Positions 35,035 to 45,459 of a stretch of 64,000 nt of DNA are shown piece after piece. Source of the DNA: Rhizobium leguminosarum bv. trifolii WSM2297 (GTDB lineage Bacteria; Pseudomonadota; Alphaproteobacteria; Rhizobiales; Rhizobiaceae); contig NZ_JH719395.1 of NCBI RefSeq assembly GCF_000271845.1, positions 2,766,208 to 2,830,207 of the forward strand. The letters are read 5' to 3'. Each line of letters opens with the position of its first letter. The stretch's first letter is position 1. The translations under genes and the position numbers were made by a program. The notes beneath the pieces were generated by a model that worked only from the letters and a program-made list of their open reading frames with translations, was not told the origin of the DNA and searched no databases.

Positions 35035-35063
35035 GTGAAGCTCTCATGACGCCCCCATGACGC
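35035..35063 (-). promoter_or_regulatory. Pho-box-like direct repeat array upstream of pit
   Basis: On the minus strand, GCGTCAT (35057-35063), GGGG, GCGTCAT (35046-35052), GAGA, GCTTCAC (35035-35041) form three 7-base repeats with an 11-base period. The PhoB Pho box is built of CTGTCAT-like 7-mers with 4-base spacers and the same period. In Sinorhizobium the pit operon is repressed by PhoB, which fits this site. The match to the consensus 7-mer is partial (five of seven in the best repeats). Confidence 0.55.
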
Positions 35064-35270
35064 CCTTGCCTCGGCCGCTCTCTAAGACGCTGACATCAGG
35101 CGATATTGGCTGTCACAGGCTTGCCGCCGGGCGCATTCGTCCGGATGCTGCTTCACAATTCCAGCGGAACAAGATGATCGGCTGAGTAGCTGCGGAAAAT
35201 CGAGCATTTCAAGCGATAAAGACCGTGTCGAGGGTTCCTTGCAAAGTGATCGCTCTGGCAATCTCTGCTG

Positions 35271-36161
35271 CTATACACCCTCAAGCCGCACCTTCTCCTT
35301 CACGCGCCAGACCCGCGGTGTTTCGCCGGTATATTTGAGAAAGAAGCGCGAGAAATAGGCGGGATCGGCAAAGCCGAGCCGGAAGCCGATCTCCTGAACG
35401 CTGCCCAGCGTAAAAACCAGCTGGCGCTTCGCCTCCTCGATGAGTTTGCCGGCGATCAGCTCGTGCGGGGTGCTGCCGGTCATCGACCGGACGATGCGGG
35501 TGAGATGGGTCGGCGAAATCCCAAGCTCACTAGCATAGAAGGAAGCGGGCTTGTGCGATCGGAAATGCTGCTGAAGAAGCTCGTCCAGCATTTCTAAGCG
35601 CCGCCCATTCTCGTTCGACGCAAGCGCATCGCTGTTTCCCTGATGGGAAACCCTCGCCGTCAGCCGCAGCGCCAGCGCAACGTAAGCGCCCAGCATCTCG
35701 TTGCGGCCGCTGCGGCGATTTTCGAATTCGTCGCCCAGCCGTCGCAACGTCTGCATGACATAGGCAGCCTCGGTATTGCCAGGATCAAGTGACGTCAGAT
35801 GCGGCGTCGCCAGCCATTCGCCCAACTGGCTTCGGTCGCCGAGCGGATGGCTGAGATGGGATCGCAATATGGTGATGACCAGGCCGTCGATATCGCGTGA
35901 AAACCGAAAGCCATGATTGAGGCCCGGCGGTACGGTGATGATGGCCGGCGGACGAATGGCATGGCTCTCGTCGGCGAAGATCGCATCGCCCGAACCACTT
36001 TCGATGTACAATATCTGAAAGAAACTCTCGTGCCGATGCAGCCGGATCTCCCATTGATGCAAGCTGCTGCGGGAGCGAATTGTTTCGCAATGCAACCAGA
36101 ATTCCGGTCCTCGCCCGGTATTCTCGCCGTAGAGCTCGTAGGTCGGTACATGTCTGCGCAT
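35271..36161 (-). CDS. pobR: AraC-family regulator, probable PobR
   Basis: The protein has 296 residues. An N-terminal cupin-like sensor domain (HESFFQILYIESGSGDAIFA, about 45-65) is followed by a C-terminal AraC double helix-turn-helix (ELGISPTHLTRIVRSMTGSTPHELI and IGFRLGFADPAYFSRFF). It is divergent from pobA with 118 bases between. In rhizobia and relatives, an AraC-type PobR activates pobA in response to 4-hydroxybenzoate. The start at 36161 (MRRHVPTYELYGEN) is preferred; an earlier ATG would run through the divergent promoter. Confidence 0.85.
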   Translation of the reverse strand: MRRHVPTYELYGENTGRGPEFWLHCETIRSRSSLHQWEIRLHRHESFFQILYIESGSGDAIFADESHAIRPPAIITVPPGLNHGFRFSRDIDGLVITILRSHLSHPLGDRSQLGEWLATPHLTSLDPGNTEAAYVMQTLRRLGDEFENRRSGRNEMLGAYVALALRLTARVSHQGNSDALASNENGRRLEMLDELLQQHFRSHKPASFYASELGISPTHLTRIVRSMTGSTPHELIAGKLIEEAKRQLVFTLGSVQEIGFRLGFADPAYFSRFFLKYTGETPRVWRVKEKVRLEGV

Positions 36162-36267
36162 GGCACTTCTCCTGCACCAATGTTCGATTAGTGCAATTTT
36201 TTGGCCGGGATGTCCATTGCCGCGGCTTGGGCGACACGGCAGAATCTGGCAAAACGCAAAAATGTGA

Positions 36268-37452
<1,185 letters not shown>

Positions 37453-37517
37453 CAGGAAGATTTGAGACTCGTGCGAACCATCGAGGTCCGCATTTAAAAA
37501 AGGGAGGAACCAAAACC

Positions 37518-38690
37518 ATGAAGAAGCTCGTTCTCGCCGCGCTTGCGGCAATCGTGCTCGGCAGCGCCGCCTATGCCGACACCATCAAGGTCGGTGTCAT
37601 CGGCCCGTTCTCCGGTCCGTTCGCGCTCCAGGGCAAGAACTTCAAGGCCGGCATCGACGCCTATATGGCGGTTAACGGCAGCAAGGTCGGCAACGACACG
37701 GTGGAAATCGTCTATCGCGACGTGCCGCAGGCCGATCCGGCCCAATCCAAGGCGCTGGCGCAGGAACTGATCGTCAAGGAAAAGGTCCAGTATCTCGCCG
37801 GCTTCTATTTCACCCCGGATGCCATGGCAGTGACGCCGGTCCTGAAGCAGGGCAATGTGCCGATGGTCATCATGAACGCCGCCACTTCGGCGATCGTGAC
37901 CAAGAGCCCGCTCGTCGTCCGCACCTCCTTCACCACCTGGCAGACCTCGACGCCGATCGCCAAGGTCGCCTTCGACGCCGGCGTCAAGAAGGTGATTTCG
38001 GTCGTCAGCGATTACGGCCCCGGCATCGACGCCGAGAACGCCTTCAAGACCGGGTTCGAGAAGGCCGGCGGCCAGGTGATCGAGGCGATCCGCATGCCGC
38101 TTGCGACCAACGACTTCAGCCCGATCATGCAGCGCATCAAGGATTCCGGCGCTGAAGGCGTCTTCGCCTTCCTGCCGTCGGGTCCGACGACGCTCGGCTT
38201 CGTCAAGGCTTATAACGAAAACGGCCTGAAGGCCGCCGGCATCAAGTTCTTCGCGCCGGGTGATCTGACGCAGGAATCCGACCTGCCGGCGCTTGGCGAC
38301 GCCGCGCTCGGCATCCAGACGACCTTCCACTATGCGGTGTCGCACGACTCTCCTGAAAACAAGGCTTTCGTCGAGGCGGCGACCAAGGCGATCGGCAACA
38401 AGGCCGAACTCTCCTTCCCCGCAGTCAGCGCCTATGACGGCATGTATGTCATCTACAAGATGATCGAGGCGACGGGCGGCAAGCAGGATGCCCAGAAGGC
38501 CGTCGATGCGGTCAAGGGTCTTGCCTGGGTGAGCCCGCGCGGTCCGGTTTCGATCGACCCGGAAAGCCGTCACATCACGCAGAACATCTATCTGCGCGAA
38601 GTCACCAAGGCCGATGACGGGACCTACATCAACAAGGAGATCCAGACCTTCGAGAAGCAGAGCGATCCGGGCCTGGTGGCCGTCAAGTAA
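37518..38690 (+). CDS. ABC transporter substrate-binding protein, branched-chain/aromatic type
   Basis: The 390-residue protein has a signal peptide (MKKLVLAALAAIVLGSAAYA) and the periplasmic-binding type I fold of the LivJ family (IKVGVIGPFSGPFALQGKNF). Rhizobial and Rhodopseudomonas members next to aromatic-degradation genes bind benzoate-like compounds. It follows pobA directly and leads a permease, permease, ATPase, ATPase set. The likely ligand is 4-hydroxybenzoate or another aromatic acid. The start is supported by AGGGAGGAACC upstream. Confidence 0.9.
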   Translation: MKKLVLAALAAIVLGSAAYADTIKVGVIGPFSGPFALQGKNFKAGIDAYMAVNGSKVGNDTVEIVYRDVPQADPAQSKALAQELIVKEKVQYLAGFYFTPDAMAVTPVLKQGNVPMVIMNAATSAIVTKSPLVVRTSFTTWQTSTPIAKVAFDAGVKKVISVVSDYGPGIDAENAFKTGFEKAGGQVIEAIRMPLATNDFSPIMQRIKDSGAEGVFAFLPSGPTTLGFVKAYNENGLKAAGIKFFAPGDLTQESDLPALGDAALGIQTTFHYAVSHDSPENKAFVEAATKAIGNKAELSFPAVSAYDGMYVIYKMIEATGGKQDAQKAVDAVKGLAWVSPRGPVSIDPESRHITQNIYLREVTKADDGTYINKEIQTFEKQSDPGLVAVK

Positions 38691-38762
38691 GCTCCTAAAT
38701 CGCGATACGCGACGGACTCGGCCATGTCAGCCGAGCCCGTCGCATCGAAGCAAGGTATTTCC

Positions 38763-39626
38763 ATGCAGACAGTCTTCAGCATCGCCGTCGACGCCTTTGC
38801 CTATGGCATGGTGCTCTTCGTGATATCGATCGGCCTTTCCGTAACCATGGGGCTCATGCGCGTCGTCAACCTGGCGCACGGCGCCTTCGCGATGATCGGC
38901 GGCTACATCGCCTCCTATGCAGCCCGCGACCTCGGCCTCGGTTATGCTGTGGCGGTCCTCGCCGCTATTGTCATTACGATCATCATCGCAATCCCGCTCG
39001 AGCGTTTTCTCTACCGCCGGATCTACGGCGCGCCCGAGCTGACCCAGGTGCTGATGACCATCGGCATCACCTTCTGCGTTATCGGCATCGCCAATTACGT
39101 GATGGGGCCGACGCTGAAAATCATACCGCTTCCGGCTGTGCTGCAGGGATCTGCCGATCTCGGCTTCCGCACCATTCCCGTTCACCGGCTTTTCGTGATC
39201 TTCTGCGGCCTGGCCGTGGCACTCGCGCTCTGGTTCGCGATCGACAGGACCAGCTTCGGCGTCAAGCTGCGCGCCTCTGTCGACGATGCGGCGATGGCTG
39301 CGGCACTCGGCGTACGCACCGAGATCATCTATGCCGTGAGTTTTGCCGTTGCGGTCGGGCTTGCCGCCTTCGGCGGCGTGGTCGGCGCCGAACTCCTGCC
39401 TGTCGAACCCTACTACGCGCTGCGCTACATGGTCACCTTCCTGGTCGTCGTTTCCGTCGGCGGCGCCGGCTCCATTCCGGGCGCGCTGATCGCCTGTCTG
39501 CTGCTCGGAGCGATCGACACGACGGGACGCTATCTGATGCCTGAATTCGGCGAATTCTTCTTCTATCTCGCCGTGATCGCCATCATCTGCGTCTTCCCGC
39601 GCGGCCTTGCCGGAAGGGCGAAGTAG
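38763..39626 (+). CDS. ABC transporter permease, LivH-like
   Basis: The protein has 287 residues and about eight hydrophobic segments. The family motif GLMRVVNLAHGAFAMIGGYI lies near residues 28-47. ATG at 38763 is chosen because MQTVFSIAVDAFAYGMVL begins the first helix; an ATG at 38724 would add 13 hydrophilic residues. The next permease begins one base after its stop. Confidence 0.9.
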   Translation: MQTVFSIAVDAFAYGMVLFVISIGLSVTMGLMRVVNLAHGAFAMIGGYIASYAARDLGLGYAVAVLAAIVITIIIAIPLERFLYRRIYGAPELTQVLMTIGITFCVIGIANYVMGPTLKIIPLPAVLQGSADLGFRTIPVHRLFVIFCGLAVALALWFAIDRTSFGVKLRASVDDAAMAAALGVRTEIIYAVSFAVAVGLAAFGGVVGAELLPVEPYYALRYMVTFLVVVSVGGAGSIPGALIACLLLGAIDTTGRYLMPEFGEFFFYLAVIAIICVFPRGLAGRAK

Positions 39627-39627
39627 A

Positions 39628-40632
39628 ATGGCGCTTGTCATGAACAACGAAAACGAACGTCTTCAGCATCGGCGCGGGGCGATCGGCCGCGATCTCGCCG
39701 GAATGGCGGTTATAACGGCCATCGCCGCGATCGGCTATTTCGCCTTTCCCGACAATCTGGCGCTTCTGACCCGGATGATGACGATCGCATTGCTCGTCTT
39801 GTCGCTCGATCTGGTGACCGGTTATTGCGGCGTCGCAACGCTCGGCCATGCCGCGCTCTTCGGCTCCGGCGCCTATGCCGCCGGCATCCTGTCGGCCCAT
39901 TACGGCATCAATGATCCGCTGCTGATGATGCTTGCCGGCGTGGCCGGCGGCGCCATTGCCGGGCTGCTCTGTGGTGTTATCATCTTGCGGGCGCATGGAT
40001 TGCCGCAGCTCGTGCTGTCGATCGCGCTGATCAACCTCTTCCATGAATTCGCCAACAAGGCTTCGTCATGGACAGGAGGCAGCGACGGGCTTTCCGGCAT
40101 CGCGCCGGACCCGATATTCGGCCTCTTCGAATTCGATCTCTACGGTCACACCGCTTTCTTCTTCGGAATGGCGCTGCTGCTTGTTGTCTTCTTGCTGCTG
40201 CGATTGCTGGTCCGCTCGCCCTTCGGCATGCTCTGCCGCGCCATCAAGCAAGACCCTCTGCGCGTCCGCGCCATGGGTGCTTCGCCGAAGGCAGCCCTCA
40301 TCAGGATGTATGCGATCTCAGGCGCCGTGGCCGGTGTCGGCGGCGCCTTGAATGCGATCTCGACGCAGGTTGTCGGCCTGGACAGCCTGTCTTTCACCCA
40401 GTCGGCCGAAGCCCTTGTCATGCTGGTGCTCGGCGGCACCGGTTCTCTCTTCGGCGCGCTCTCCGGCACGGTGATTTTCATGCTTTTCGAAGATTATGTC
40501 TCGGCCGCCAATCCCTTTCACTGGCTGACCATGGTCGGCGCGCTGCTGATCGCCGTCGTGCTTTTCGCGCCGAAGGGCCTCTACGGAACCGCTGCGAGCT
40601 TTATCAGTCGTCGCAGGGAGCAGCGCTCATGA
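39628..40632 (+). CDS. ABC transporter permease, LivM-like
   Basis: The 334-residue protein has about nine membrane helices. It shows the LivM signature DLVTGYCGVATLGHAALFGSG near residue 53. It overlaps the first ATPase gene by four bases (ATGA). Together with the LivH-like subunit it forms the membrane channel of the aromatic-type importer. Confidence 0.9.
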   Translation: MALVMNNENERLQHRRGAIGRDLAGMAVITAIAAIGYFAFPDNLALLTRMMTIALLVLSLDLVTGYCGVATLGHAALFGSGAYAAGILSAHYGINDPLLMMLAGVAGGAIAGLLCGVIILRAHGLPQLVLSIALINLFHEFANKASSWTGGSDGLSGIAPDPIFGLFEFDLYGHTAFFFGMALLLVVFLLLRLLVRSPFGMLCRAIKQDPLRVRAMGASPKAALIRMYAISGAVAGVGGALNAISTQVVGLDSLSFTQSAEALVMLVLGGTGSLFGALSGTVIFMLFEDYVSAANPFHWLTMVGALLIAVVLFAPKGLYGTAASFISRRREQRS

Positions 40633-41393
40633 GCCCGGTTTTCCAAGTCGCCAATCTCAGGAAAGCCTTCGGCGGCCTCGCCGTCACCAATGATGTCTCG
40701 CTGGCGATGTCACCGGGCGATCGCGTGGCGCTGATCGGCCCGAACGGCGCCGGCAAGACCACCTTCGTCAACCTGGTGACCGGCAATCTCGCTGCCGATT
40801 CCGGTGAGGTGCGGCTCGGCGGCGAGGTGGTCACGAAAGCCGGCGCCATCGGCAGGGTCAGACGCGGTCTCATCAGATCCTTTCAGGTGACACGGCTTTT
40901 CCAGGATATGACACCGGCCGAACATGTCGGGCTCGCCGTTCTTCAGCGGGACGGAAGGACCGGGCGCATGTTCGGCAATTTCTTGCGCATGCCCGATGTC
41001 ATGGCCGAGGTCGACGATCTGCTTGCAAAGCTCGGTCTGGCGCCGCTGATGCATCGCAAGGTCAGCGAGATCGCCTATGGCCAGCAGCGGTTGCTCGAGA
41101 TCGCCGTGGCGCTGGCGCTGAAGCCGAAAGTGCTGCTGCTCGACGAGCCCGCAGCCGGCGTGGCGCAAAGCGATACCGGCCGCATCGAGCAGGCGCTTGC
41201 CGATCTGCCCGCCGATCTCGCCGTCCTGATGATCGAGCACGATATGGACCTTGTTTTCCGCTTTGCCAAACGCGTCATCGTGCTTGCCGCTGGCGCAATC
41301 ATCTTCGACGGCCTGCCTGAAGACGTCACCAAGGATGCGCGTGTGCGCGAGGCCTACCTCGGGAGCTATGCCAATGCCAGCCATATCGCTTGA
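40629..41393 (+). CDS. ABC transporter ATP-binding protein, LivG-like
   Basis: The 254-residue ATPase has Walker A GPNGAGKTTF near residue 36 and Walker B VLLLDEPAAGV near residue 168. The signature loop is atypical: the stretch VSEIAYGQQRLLEIAVALAL has Ala-Tyr-Gly in place of the usual Leu-Ser-x-Gly-x-Gln, as in many LivG proteins. Its 3' end overlaps the LivF-like gene by 20 bases, so translation is coupled. Confidence 0.9.
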   Translation: MSPVFQVANLRKAFGGLAVTNDVSLAMSPGDRVALIGPNGAGKTTFVNLVTGNLAADSGEVRLGGEVVTKAGAIGRVRRGLIRSFQVTRLFQDMTPAEHVGLAVLQRDGRTGRMFGNFLRMPDVMAEVDDLLAKLGLAPLMHRKVSEIAYGQQRLLEIAVALALKPKVLLLDEPAAGVAQSDTGRIEQALADLPADLAVLMIEHDMDLVFRFAKRVIVLAAGAIIFDGLPEDVTKDARVREAYLGSYANASHIA

Positions 41394-42090
41394 GGTCGAA
41401 AATCTGTCGGCCGGATATGGACCGACGCGCGCGCTCGAAGGCATTTCCTTCTCCGTGCCGGCAGGCGCCCGGCTTGCCGTGCTCGGCCGCAACGGCATGG
41501 GCAAAACCACGTTGCTGGCCACACTCGCCGGCCAGACCAGGCGATATCAGGGCCACATCCGCCTCGGCGGTTCGGATGTTACCGCAGCGCCGAGCGCAGC
41601 AAGGGCGCATAAGGGCCTCGGATATGTGCCGCAGACGCGTTGCGTCTTTCCGACGCTGACGGTCGAGGAAAACCTCTTCGTCGGCCTGAAGGCGCGGCCA
41701 AAAACGGCGCTGGAAGAAGCCTACGCCATGTTCCCGCGCCTGAAGGAGCGCCGCCGCAACCTCGGCAGCCAGCTCTCCGGCGGCGAGCAACAGATGCTCT
41801 CCACCGCCCGCACCATTCTCGGCCGCCCCTCCATCCTGTTGCTCGACGAACCGCTGGAGGGCCTCGCACCTGTCATTTGTGAGGAACTGATGGCCGCCTT
41901 CGCCGAACTCGCCCAGTCAGGCGATATGACCATCGTGTTGGTCGAACAACGCATTCAGAGCGCGCTCGATTTCGCCGATCAGGTCGTCATCCTCGAACGA
42001 GGGAGACTGGCTTGGACGGGAACGCCGGAGAGCCTGTCCAGAGATCACGAAGCAGTAGAAAGCTTGCTCGGAGTCGGCGGCCTGCATTGA
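41374..42090 (+). CDS. ABC transporter ATP-binding protein, LivF-like
   Basis: The 238-residue ATPase has Walker A GRNGMGKTTLLATLAG near residue 36, the signature LSGGEQQMLSTARTILGRP near 134 and Walker B ILLLDEPLEGLAP near 154. It is the last gene of the five-gene transporter operon behind pobA. No clear terminator was seen in the 246 bases before the VCBS-type gene; that gap holds nothing else I can support. Confidence 0.9.
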   Translation: MPAISLEVENLSAGYGPTRALEGISFSVPAGARLAVLGRNGMGKTTLLATLAGQTRRYQGHIRLGGSDVTAAPSAARAHKGLGYVPQTRCVFPTLTVEENLFVGLKARPKTALEEAYAMFPRLKERRRNLGSQLSGGEQQMLSTARTILGRPSILLLDEPLEGLAPVICEELMAAFAELAQSGDMTIVLVEQRIQSALDFADQVVILERGRLAWTGTPESLSRDHEAVESLLGVGGLH

Positions 42091-42336
42091 AGCAATGCAG
42101 TATATCGTCATGATCACGTCATGGTTATCCTGGCATTATTGCGCTATCAAGGCATAAATCTTCATTGCCAGGGGAATAGACGTCGACGCCGAGCCCTCTA
42201 CTTGGATATTTGAGCCGCAGACAAATTGCGCCTGTTGGGTTTGACCGGTTGGATTGATCTGATGCTCCGTCAAATTTCATTGCCAAGCACCCGATAAGGT
42301 TGCATATTCGACCAATACTTCAGACGGGAGGTAGAA

Positions 42337-43170
42337 ATGGCAAACCACAAGCCCATCGCAGGTGACGTATACCAGCCTATTTTCGACGTCGATAAGTCGA
42401 TTGACGGCAACATTCTGGACAGCACCAGTTCCGTGGATGCCGACGGAGATCTTGTGCGTCTCAACTTCGTCAACGGACAGCGAATTCCGCAGCCGGCCAA
42501 TCCGGATGGACAGGCCACCACGACGACGATCGAGGGAAAGTACGGCACACTGACCGTCTATTCCAACGGCAACTACACCTATGAGCTTGATCACTCCAAT
42601 CCGGTGGTATCAGCGCTCGGCCCAGGAGATCAACTCGTCGACCAGTTCAATTTCAAGATCTCCGATGGCAAAGGCGCCACCGACTTCGGCTTGCTCAACA
42701 TCGCGGTCGACTTGCCGGAACGTGGCGACGTCTTTGTCAATTTCGAGGATGTCGGCAAACATGACTTCCCCACGGGTTACAAGGGCTTCGATTGGGGCGC
42801 CTGGCGGGACGGAGACGACGCGACGGTGCGGGAGGAAGCCGACGGCAATCACTATCTGGGCGGAGGCGTGTTCTGGACACCCATTTATTCAGCGGACGGC
42901 GGCCCATTCCAGATCAAGCAGTTCGAGGTTGCCAACGGAACATCGAACTACGACAACGTACTGACGATCGAAGGCCAGCTGAACGGCAATATCGTCTTCT
43001 CCACCACAGTCACCATAACCGCCGACAGCATCCACGATCCCCAGCTGATCGATCTCAGCGCCTACGGCCCGATCGATTACCTCCTGCTCGATAGCGAACC
43101 TATCGTCACGGAAGATAGCGGCCCTGATTATTTTGGCGCACAATACGACAACTTTCACTTCCTCGTTTGA
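42337..43170 (+). CDS. VCBS/cadherin-like surface or secreted protein
   Basis: The 277-residue protein has two parts. Residues 1-130 resemble one VCBS (cadherin-like) repeat: GNILDSTSSVDADGDLVRLN, YGTLTVYSNGNYTYELD and FKISDGKGATDFGLLNI. Residues 135-277 form a beta-rich domain with GYKGFDWGAW, LTIEGQLNGNIVFSTTVTI and the terminal DNFHF, a pattern I associate with small exported lectin-like or PEP-CTERM-type domains. There is no Sec signal and no RTX nonapeptide array, so type I secretion through the C-terminus is only a guess. GGGAGGTAGAA precedes the ATG. Confidence 0.75.
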   Translation: MANHKPIAGDVYQPIFDVDKSIDGNILDSTSSVDADGDLVRLNFVNGQRIPQPANPDGQATTTTIEGKYGTLTVYSNGNYTYELDHSNPVVSALGPGDQLVDQFNFKISDGKGATDFGLLNIAVDLPERGDVFVNFEDVGKHDFPTGYKGFDWGAWRDGDDATVREEADGNHYLGGGVFWTPIYSADGGPFQIKQFEVANGTSNYDNVLTIEGQLNGNIVFSTTVTITADSIHDPQLIDLSAYGPIDYLLLDSEPIVTEDSGPDYFGAQYDNFHFLV

Positions 43171-43326
43171 CCGAGGGGAGTGAAAAGGGCGCCGTACCGC
43201 CAAAAATTCTGCATCTTTTCCGAGCGTATGGTTAGCAAATTCTATCGGGTACTAATTTCTTGCGATAGCTGAGCGACCTGCACCTTGCTAGCATTGGATC
43301 ATCCGTGGGGGACGGATTATGCTGGG

Positions 43327-43467
43327 ATGGAGGAAATGATGGAGTCAGTCGGGATCAGGTTAGCGGCGGTCATGTTCTCGCTGGCCGTATGGGCTATTAT
43401 CATCGCTGCCGCATCGCATCTTTGGGCGACGAAGATGCCCATATTGCTTTTGGCGCTCTACAGATAG
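43327..43467 (+). CDS. possible small single-pass membrane protein
   Basis: An open frame of 46 residues (MEEMMESVGIRLAAVMFSL onward) contains one hydrophobic helix of about 20 residues and ends LLLALYR. A GGAGGAA sequence inside the frame could serve instead as ribosome site for ATG at 43336 or 43339. No homologue is recognised. The frame ends just before the composite palindrome at 43475. It may be a real small gene or chance. Confidence 0.35.
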   Translation: MEEMMESVGIRLAAVMFSLAVWAIIIAAASHLWATKMPILLLALYR

Positions 43468-43474
43468 TCCCATT

Positions 43475-43590
43475 CTCTTCGGCGTTAATGCATGTCGCCC
43501 GGAAGTGTATAGTGGTTCCGGAATAACGACATGCATCAAACCGAAGAGCTAAAGCGCGCCGCATGAATCCAGTTCATGCGACGCGCCTTA
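43475..43590. repeat. composite palindromic intergenic element
   Basis: An outer inverted repeat begins CTCTTCGG at 43475-43482, includes GCATGTCG (43490-43497) and returns as CGACATGC (43527-43534) and CCGAAGAG (43541-43548). Inside it CCGGAA (43499-43504) faces TTCCGG (43516-43521). A second hairpin follows at once: CGCATGAA (43560-43567) pairs with TTCATGCG (43573-43580), with flanking GCGCG/CGCGC. Such elements recur in rhizobial genomes in my memory. The rest of 43171-43725 shows nothing I can support beyond the small frame at 43327-43467. Confidence 0.7.
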
Positions 43591-43725
43591 TCGGAAATCC
43601 TGCAGATCAGAGCCGGACTGATTGTCCCCTCGCCCACGTCTGGCGCTGCGACCGATGTGCTACTGCGGCCGCGGCAACCGGCTCAAAATCGAGCCGCAAA
43701 TATCGCTAATTCTGCAATGAAGAAA

Positions 43726-43802
43726 TGGTAGCGGAGGAGGGATTTGAACCCCCGACACAAGGATTATGATTCCTCTGCTCTGACCTACTGAGCTACTCCG
43801 CC
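43726..43802 (-). tRNA. tRNA-Met (anticodon CAT), elongator type
   Basis: On the minus strand the 77-base sequence starts GGCGGAGTAGCTCAG, has a seven-base anticodon loop ATCATAA with anticodon CAT, a T-arm with GGTTCAAATCC, an acceptor stem GGCGGAG/CTCCGCT and an encoded CCA end. The 5' end matches the elongator tRNA-Met of alphaproteobacteria. A tRNA-Ile with lysidine-modified CAT cannot be excluded by anticodon alone, but the body sequence favours Met. Confidence 0.92.
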
Positions 43803-43937
43803 ACTAGTCAAACGATGCCTGCTCGCGAAGCGTGCCGGCTCGTGGGATGAGCGGCTTATAAGGTGCGCCTCGGCTTTGTGTCAAGCGCATGATGGAGAAA
43901 AACGGTGGGCTTTGATGCCCGCGCTCTCCTGTTGATT

Positions 43938-45137
43938 TCAGGCGGCGACGGGGCTGGACAAAAGAGCCTTCAGCGAGGCCTCGGCTGAAGGTTCGCGCTC
44001 TGAGCGCTCGATGAAGCCGCCGCCGAAGACGCGGGCGTCGTCGCCGGGTGCCGAATAAAGCGCGCAGGCCTGACCGGGCGCGATACCCGCTTCGCCGACC
44101 GTCAGGTCGACATAGGTGCCGGTGGCATCGACATGCAGCACGGCAGGCGCCGGCGCCCGTGTCGAGCGGACCTTGGCGTAGCAGGCAAAGCCCTTGCCGG
44201 AGGCGGCGTCAGCAAGCGTCTCGTCGCCCAGCCAGTTGACATCACGAAGGTAGACGCGGTGCGTTTCCAGCGCCTCTTTCGGTCCGACGATGACGCGGCG
44301 TGAGCGGGCATCGAGAAAGACCACATAGAGCGGCTCACCGGTGGCGATACCGATGCCGCGGCGCTGGCCGATCGTGAAGTGCAGAATGCCTTCATGACTG
44401 CCGAGCACGCGGCCGTCGAGATGGACGATCTCGCCGGCGAGCGCCGCATTCGGCTTCAGCTTGGTGATAACGTCGGAATATTTGCCCTGCGGCACGAAGC
44501 AGATGTCCTGGCTGTCGGCCTTCTTGGCGACGACGAGGCCCATCTCTTCAGCAAGCCTGCGGGTCTCGGCCTTCGGCAGGCCGCCCAGGGGAAACCGAAG
44601 ATAATCGATCTGTTCCTGCGTCGTGGCGAAAAGAAAATAGCTCTGGTCGCGGTCGGCATCGGCCGGGCGGTAAAGCGCGCGGCGGCCCGGATGCTCCTGC
44701 GACGGGTTCGGCCGCGAGCGGATATAGTGGCCGGTCGCCAGCGCATCGGCGCCAAGCTCCTTGGCGGTCGCCAGCAGATCGGCAAACTTGACGGTCTGGT
44801 TGCAGGACACGCAAGGGATCGGCGTTTCGCCGGCCACATAGCTTTCGGCGAAGGGATTGATCACCGTCTCGCGAAAGCGCTTCTCGTAATCGAGCACGTA
44901 ATGCGGAATGCCGAGCGTTTCGCAGACGCGGCGCGCATCGTCAATATCCTGCCCGGCACAGCAGGAGCCGGCACGGTGAACGGCGGCCCCATGGTCGTAA
45001 AGCTGCAGCGTAATGCCGAGCACATCGTAACCCTGCTGTTTGAGAAGGCCGGCGACCACGGATGAATCGACGCCGCCCGACATGGCGACGACGACACGGG
45101 TCTCTTCCGGCTGCTTGTCAAAATCCAGTGTGTTCAA
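43938..45137 (-). CDS. mnmA: tRNA-specific 2-thiouridylase
   Basis: The product thiolates U34 in Lys, Glu and Gln tRNAs. The 399-residue protein has the PP-loop [18 protein letters not shown] near residues 14-31, the catalytic cysteine pair in [12 protein letters not shown] and [15 protein letters not shown], and the central domain typical of the family. TTG at 45137 (giving MNTLDFDKQ) is chosen from the family N-terminus; TTG at 45149 is possible. It stands between tRNA-Met and a short peptide gene. Confidence 0.93.
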   Translation of the reverse strand: MNTLDFDKQPEETRVVVAMSGGVDSSVVAGLLKQQGYDVLGITLQLYDHGAAVHRAGSCCAGQDIDDARRVCETLGIPHYVLDYEKRFRETVINPFAESYVAGETPIPCVSCNQTVKFADLLATAKELGADALATGHYIRSRPNPSQEHPGRRALYRPADADRDQSYFLFATTQEQIDYLRFPLGGLPKAETRRLAEEMGLVVAKKADSQDICFVPQGKYSDVITKLKPNAALAGEIVHLDGRVLGSHEGILHFTIGQRRGIGIATGEPLYVVFLDARSRRVIVGPKEALETHRVYLRDVNWLGDETLADAASGKGFACYAKVRSTRAPAPAVLHVDATGTYVDLTVGEAGIAPGQACALYSAPGDDARVFGGGFIERSEREPSAEASLKALLSSPVAA

Positions 45138-45309
45138 CGGTGGTGCCAAATTTCTGCGTGGGTCACGATCCGCCCTTGCGCTGCAATTGCGGCGGATTTG
45201 CCGATATCAGGCGGGATCGCCCGCCATTTCTCGATGAGCAACCGATATAGAAAGGATTGTATCGGGACGCAAGAGGCGGCCTCGGAGGGCGGATTTGGAA
45301 TTGCCGGAC

Positions 45310-45340
45310 AAAAACAAGGCGCAGCTTAAGCCACGCCTTG
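45310..45340 (-). terminator. rho-independent terminator of the tiny exported peptide gene
   Basis: Read on the minus strand, CAAGGCG (45334-45340) and CGCCTTG (45315-45321) form the stem, extended by inner pairs, and TTTTT (45310-45314) follows directly. It lies 17 bases after the stop of the peptide gene and is good evidence that the peptide is a separate transcription unit. Confidence 0.75.
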
Positions 45341-45357
45341 GAAGCGGGGGGTGCGGC

Positions 45358-45459
45358 TCAGGTGCCGATCAGCTTGTTGCAGGCGAATGCGATGCCCGGA
45401 TTGGCGATGATGGCGGTCAACAGCGCCAGTCCGATTATCGAGAATGAATAGCGTTTCAT
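45358..45459 (-). CDS. 33-residue peptide with signal-peptide-like N-terminus
   Basis: ATG at 45459 lies six bases after a perfect AGGAGG. The product starts MKRYSFSIIGLALLTAIIAN and continues PGIAFACNKLIGT. It has a basic start, a hydrophobic core and an AFA cleavage-like site, leaving a mature peptide of only seven residues with one Cys. A terminator follows. An ATG at 45465 directly abuts the ribosome site and is less likely. The peptide could be exported, stay as a membrane peptide, or act as a lipoprotein-like anchor. No family is recognised. Confidence 0.55.
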   Translation of the reverse strand: MKRYSFSIIGLALLTAIIANPGIAFACNKLIGT

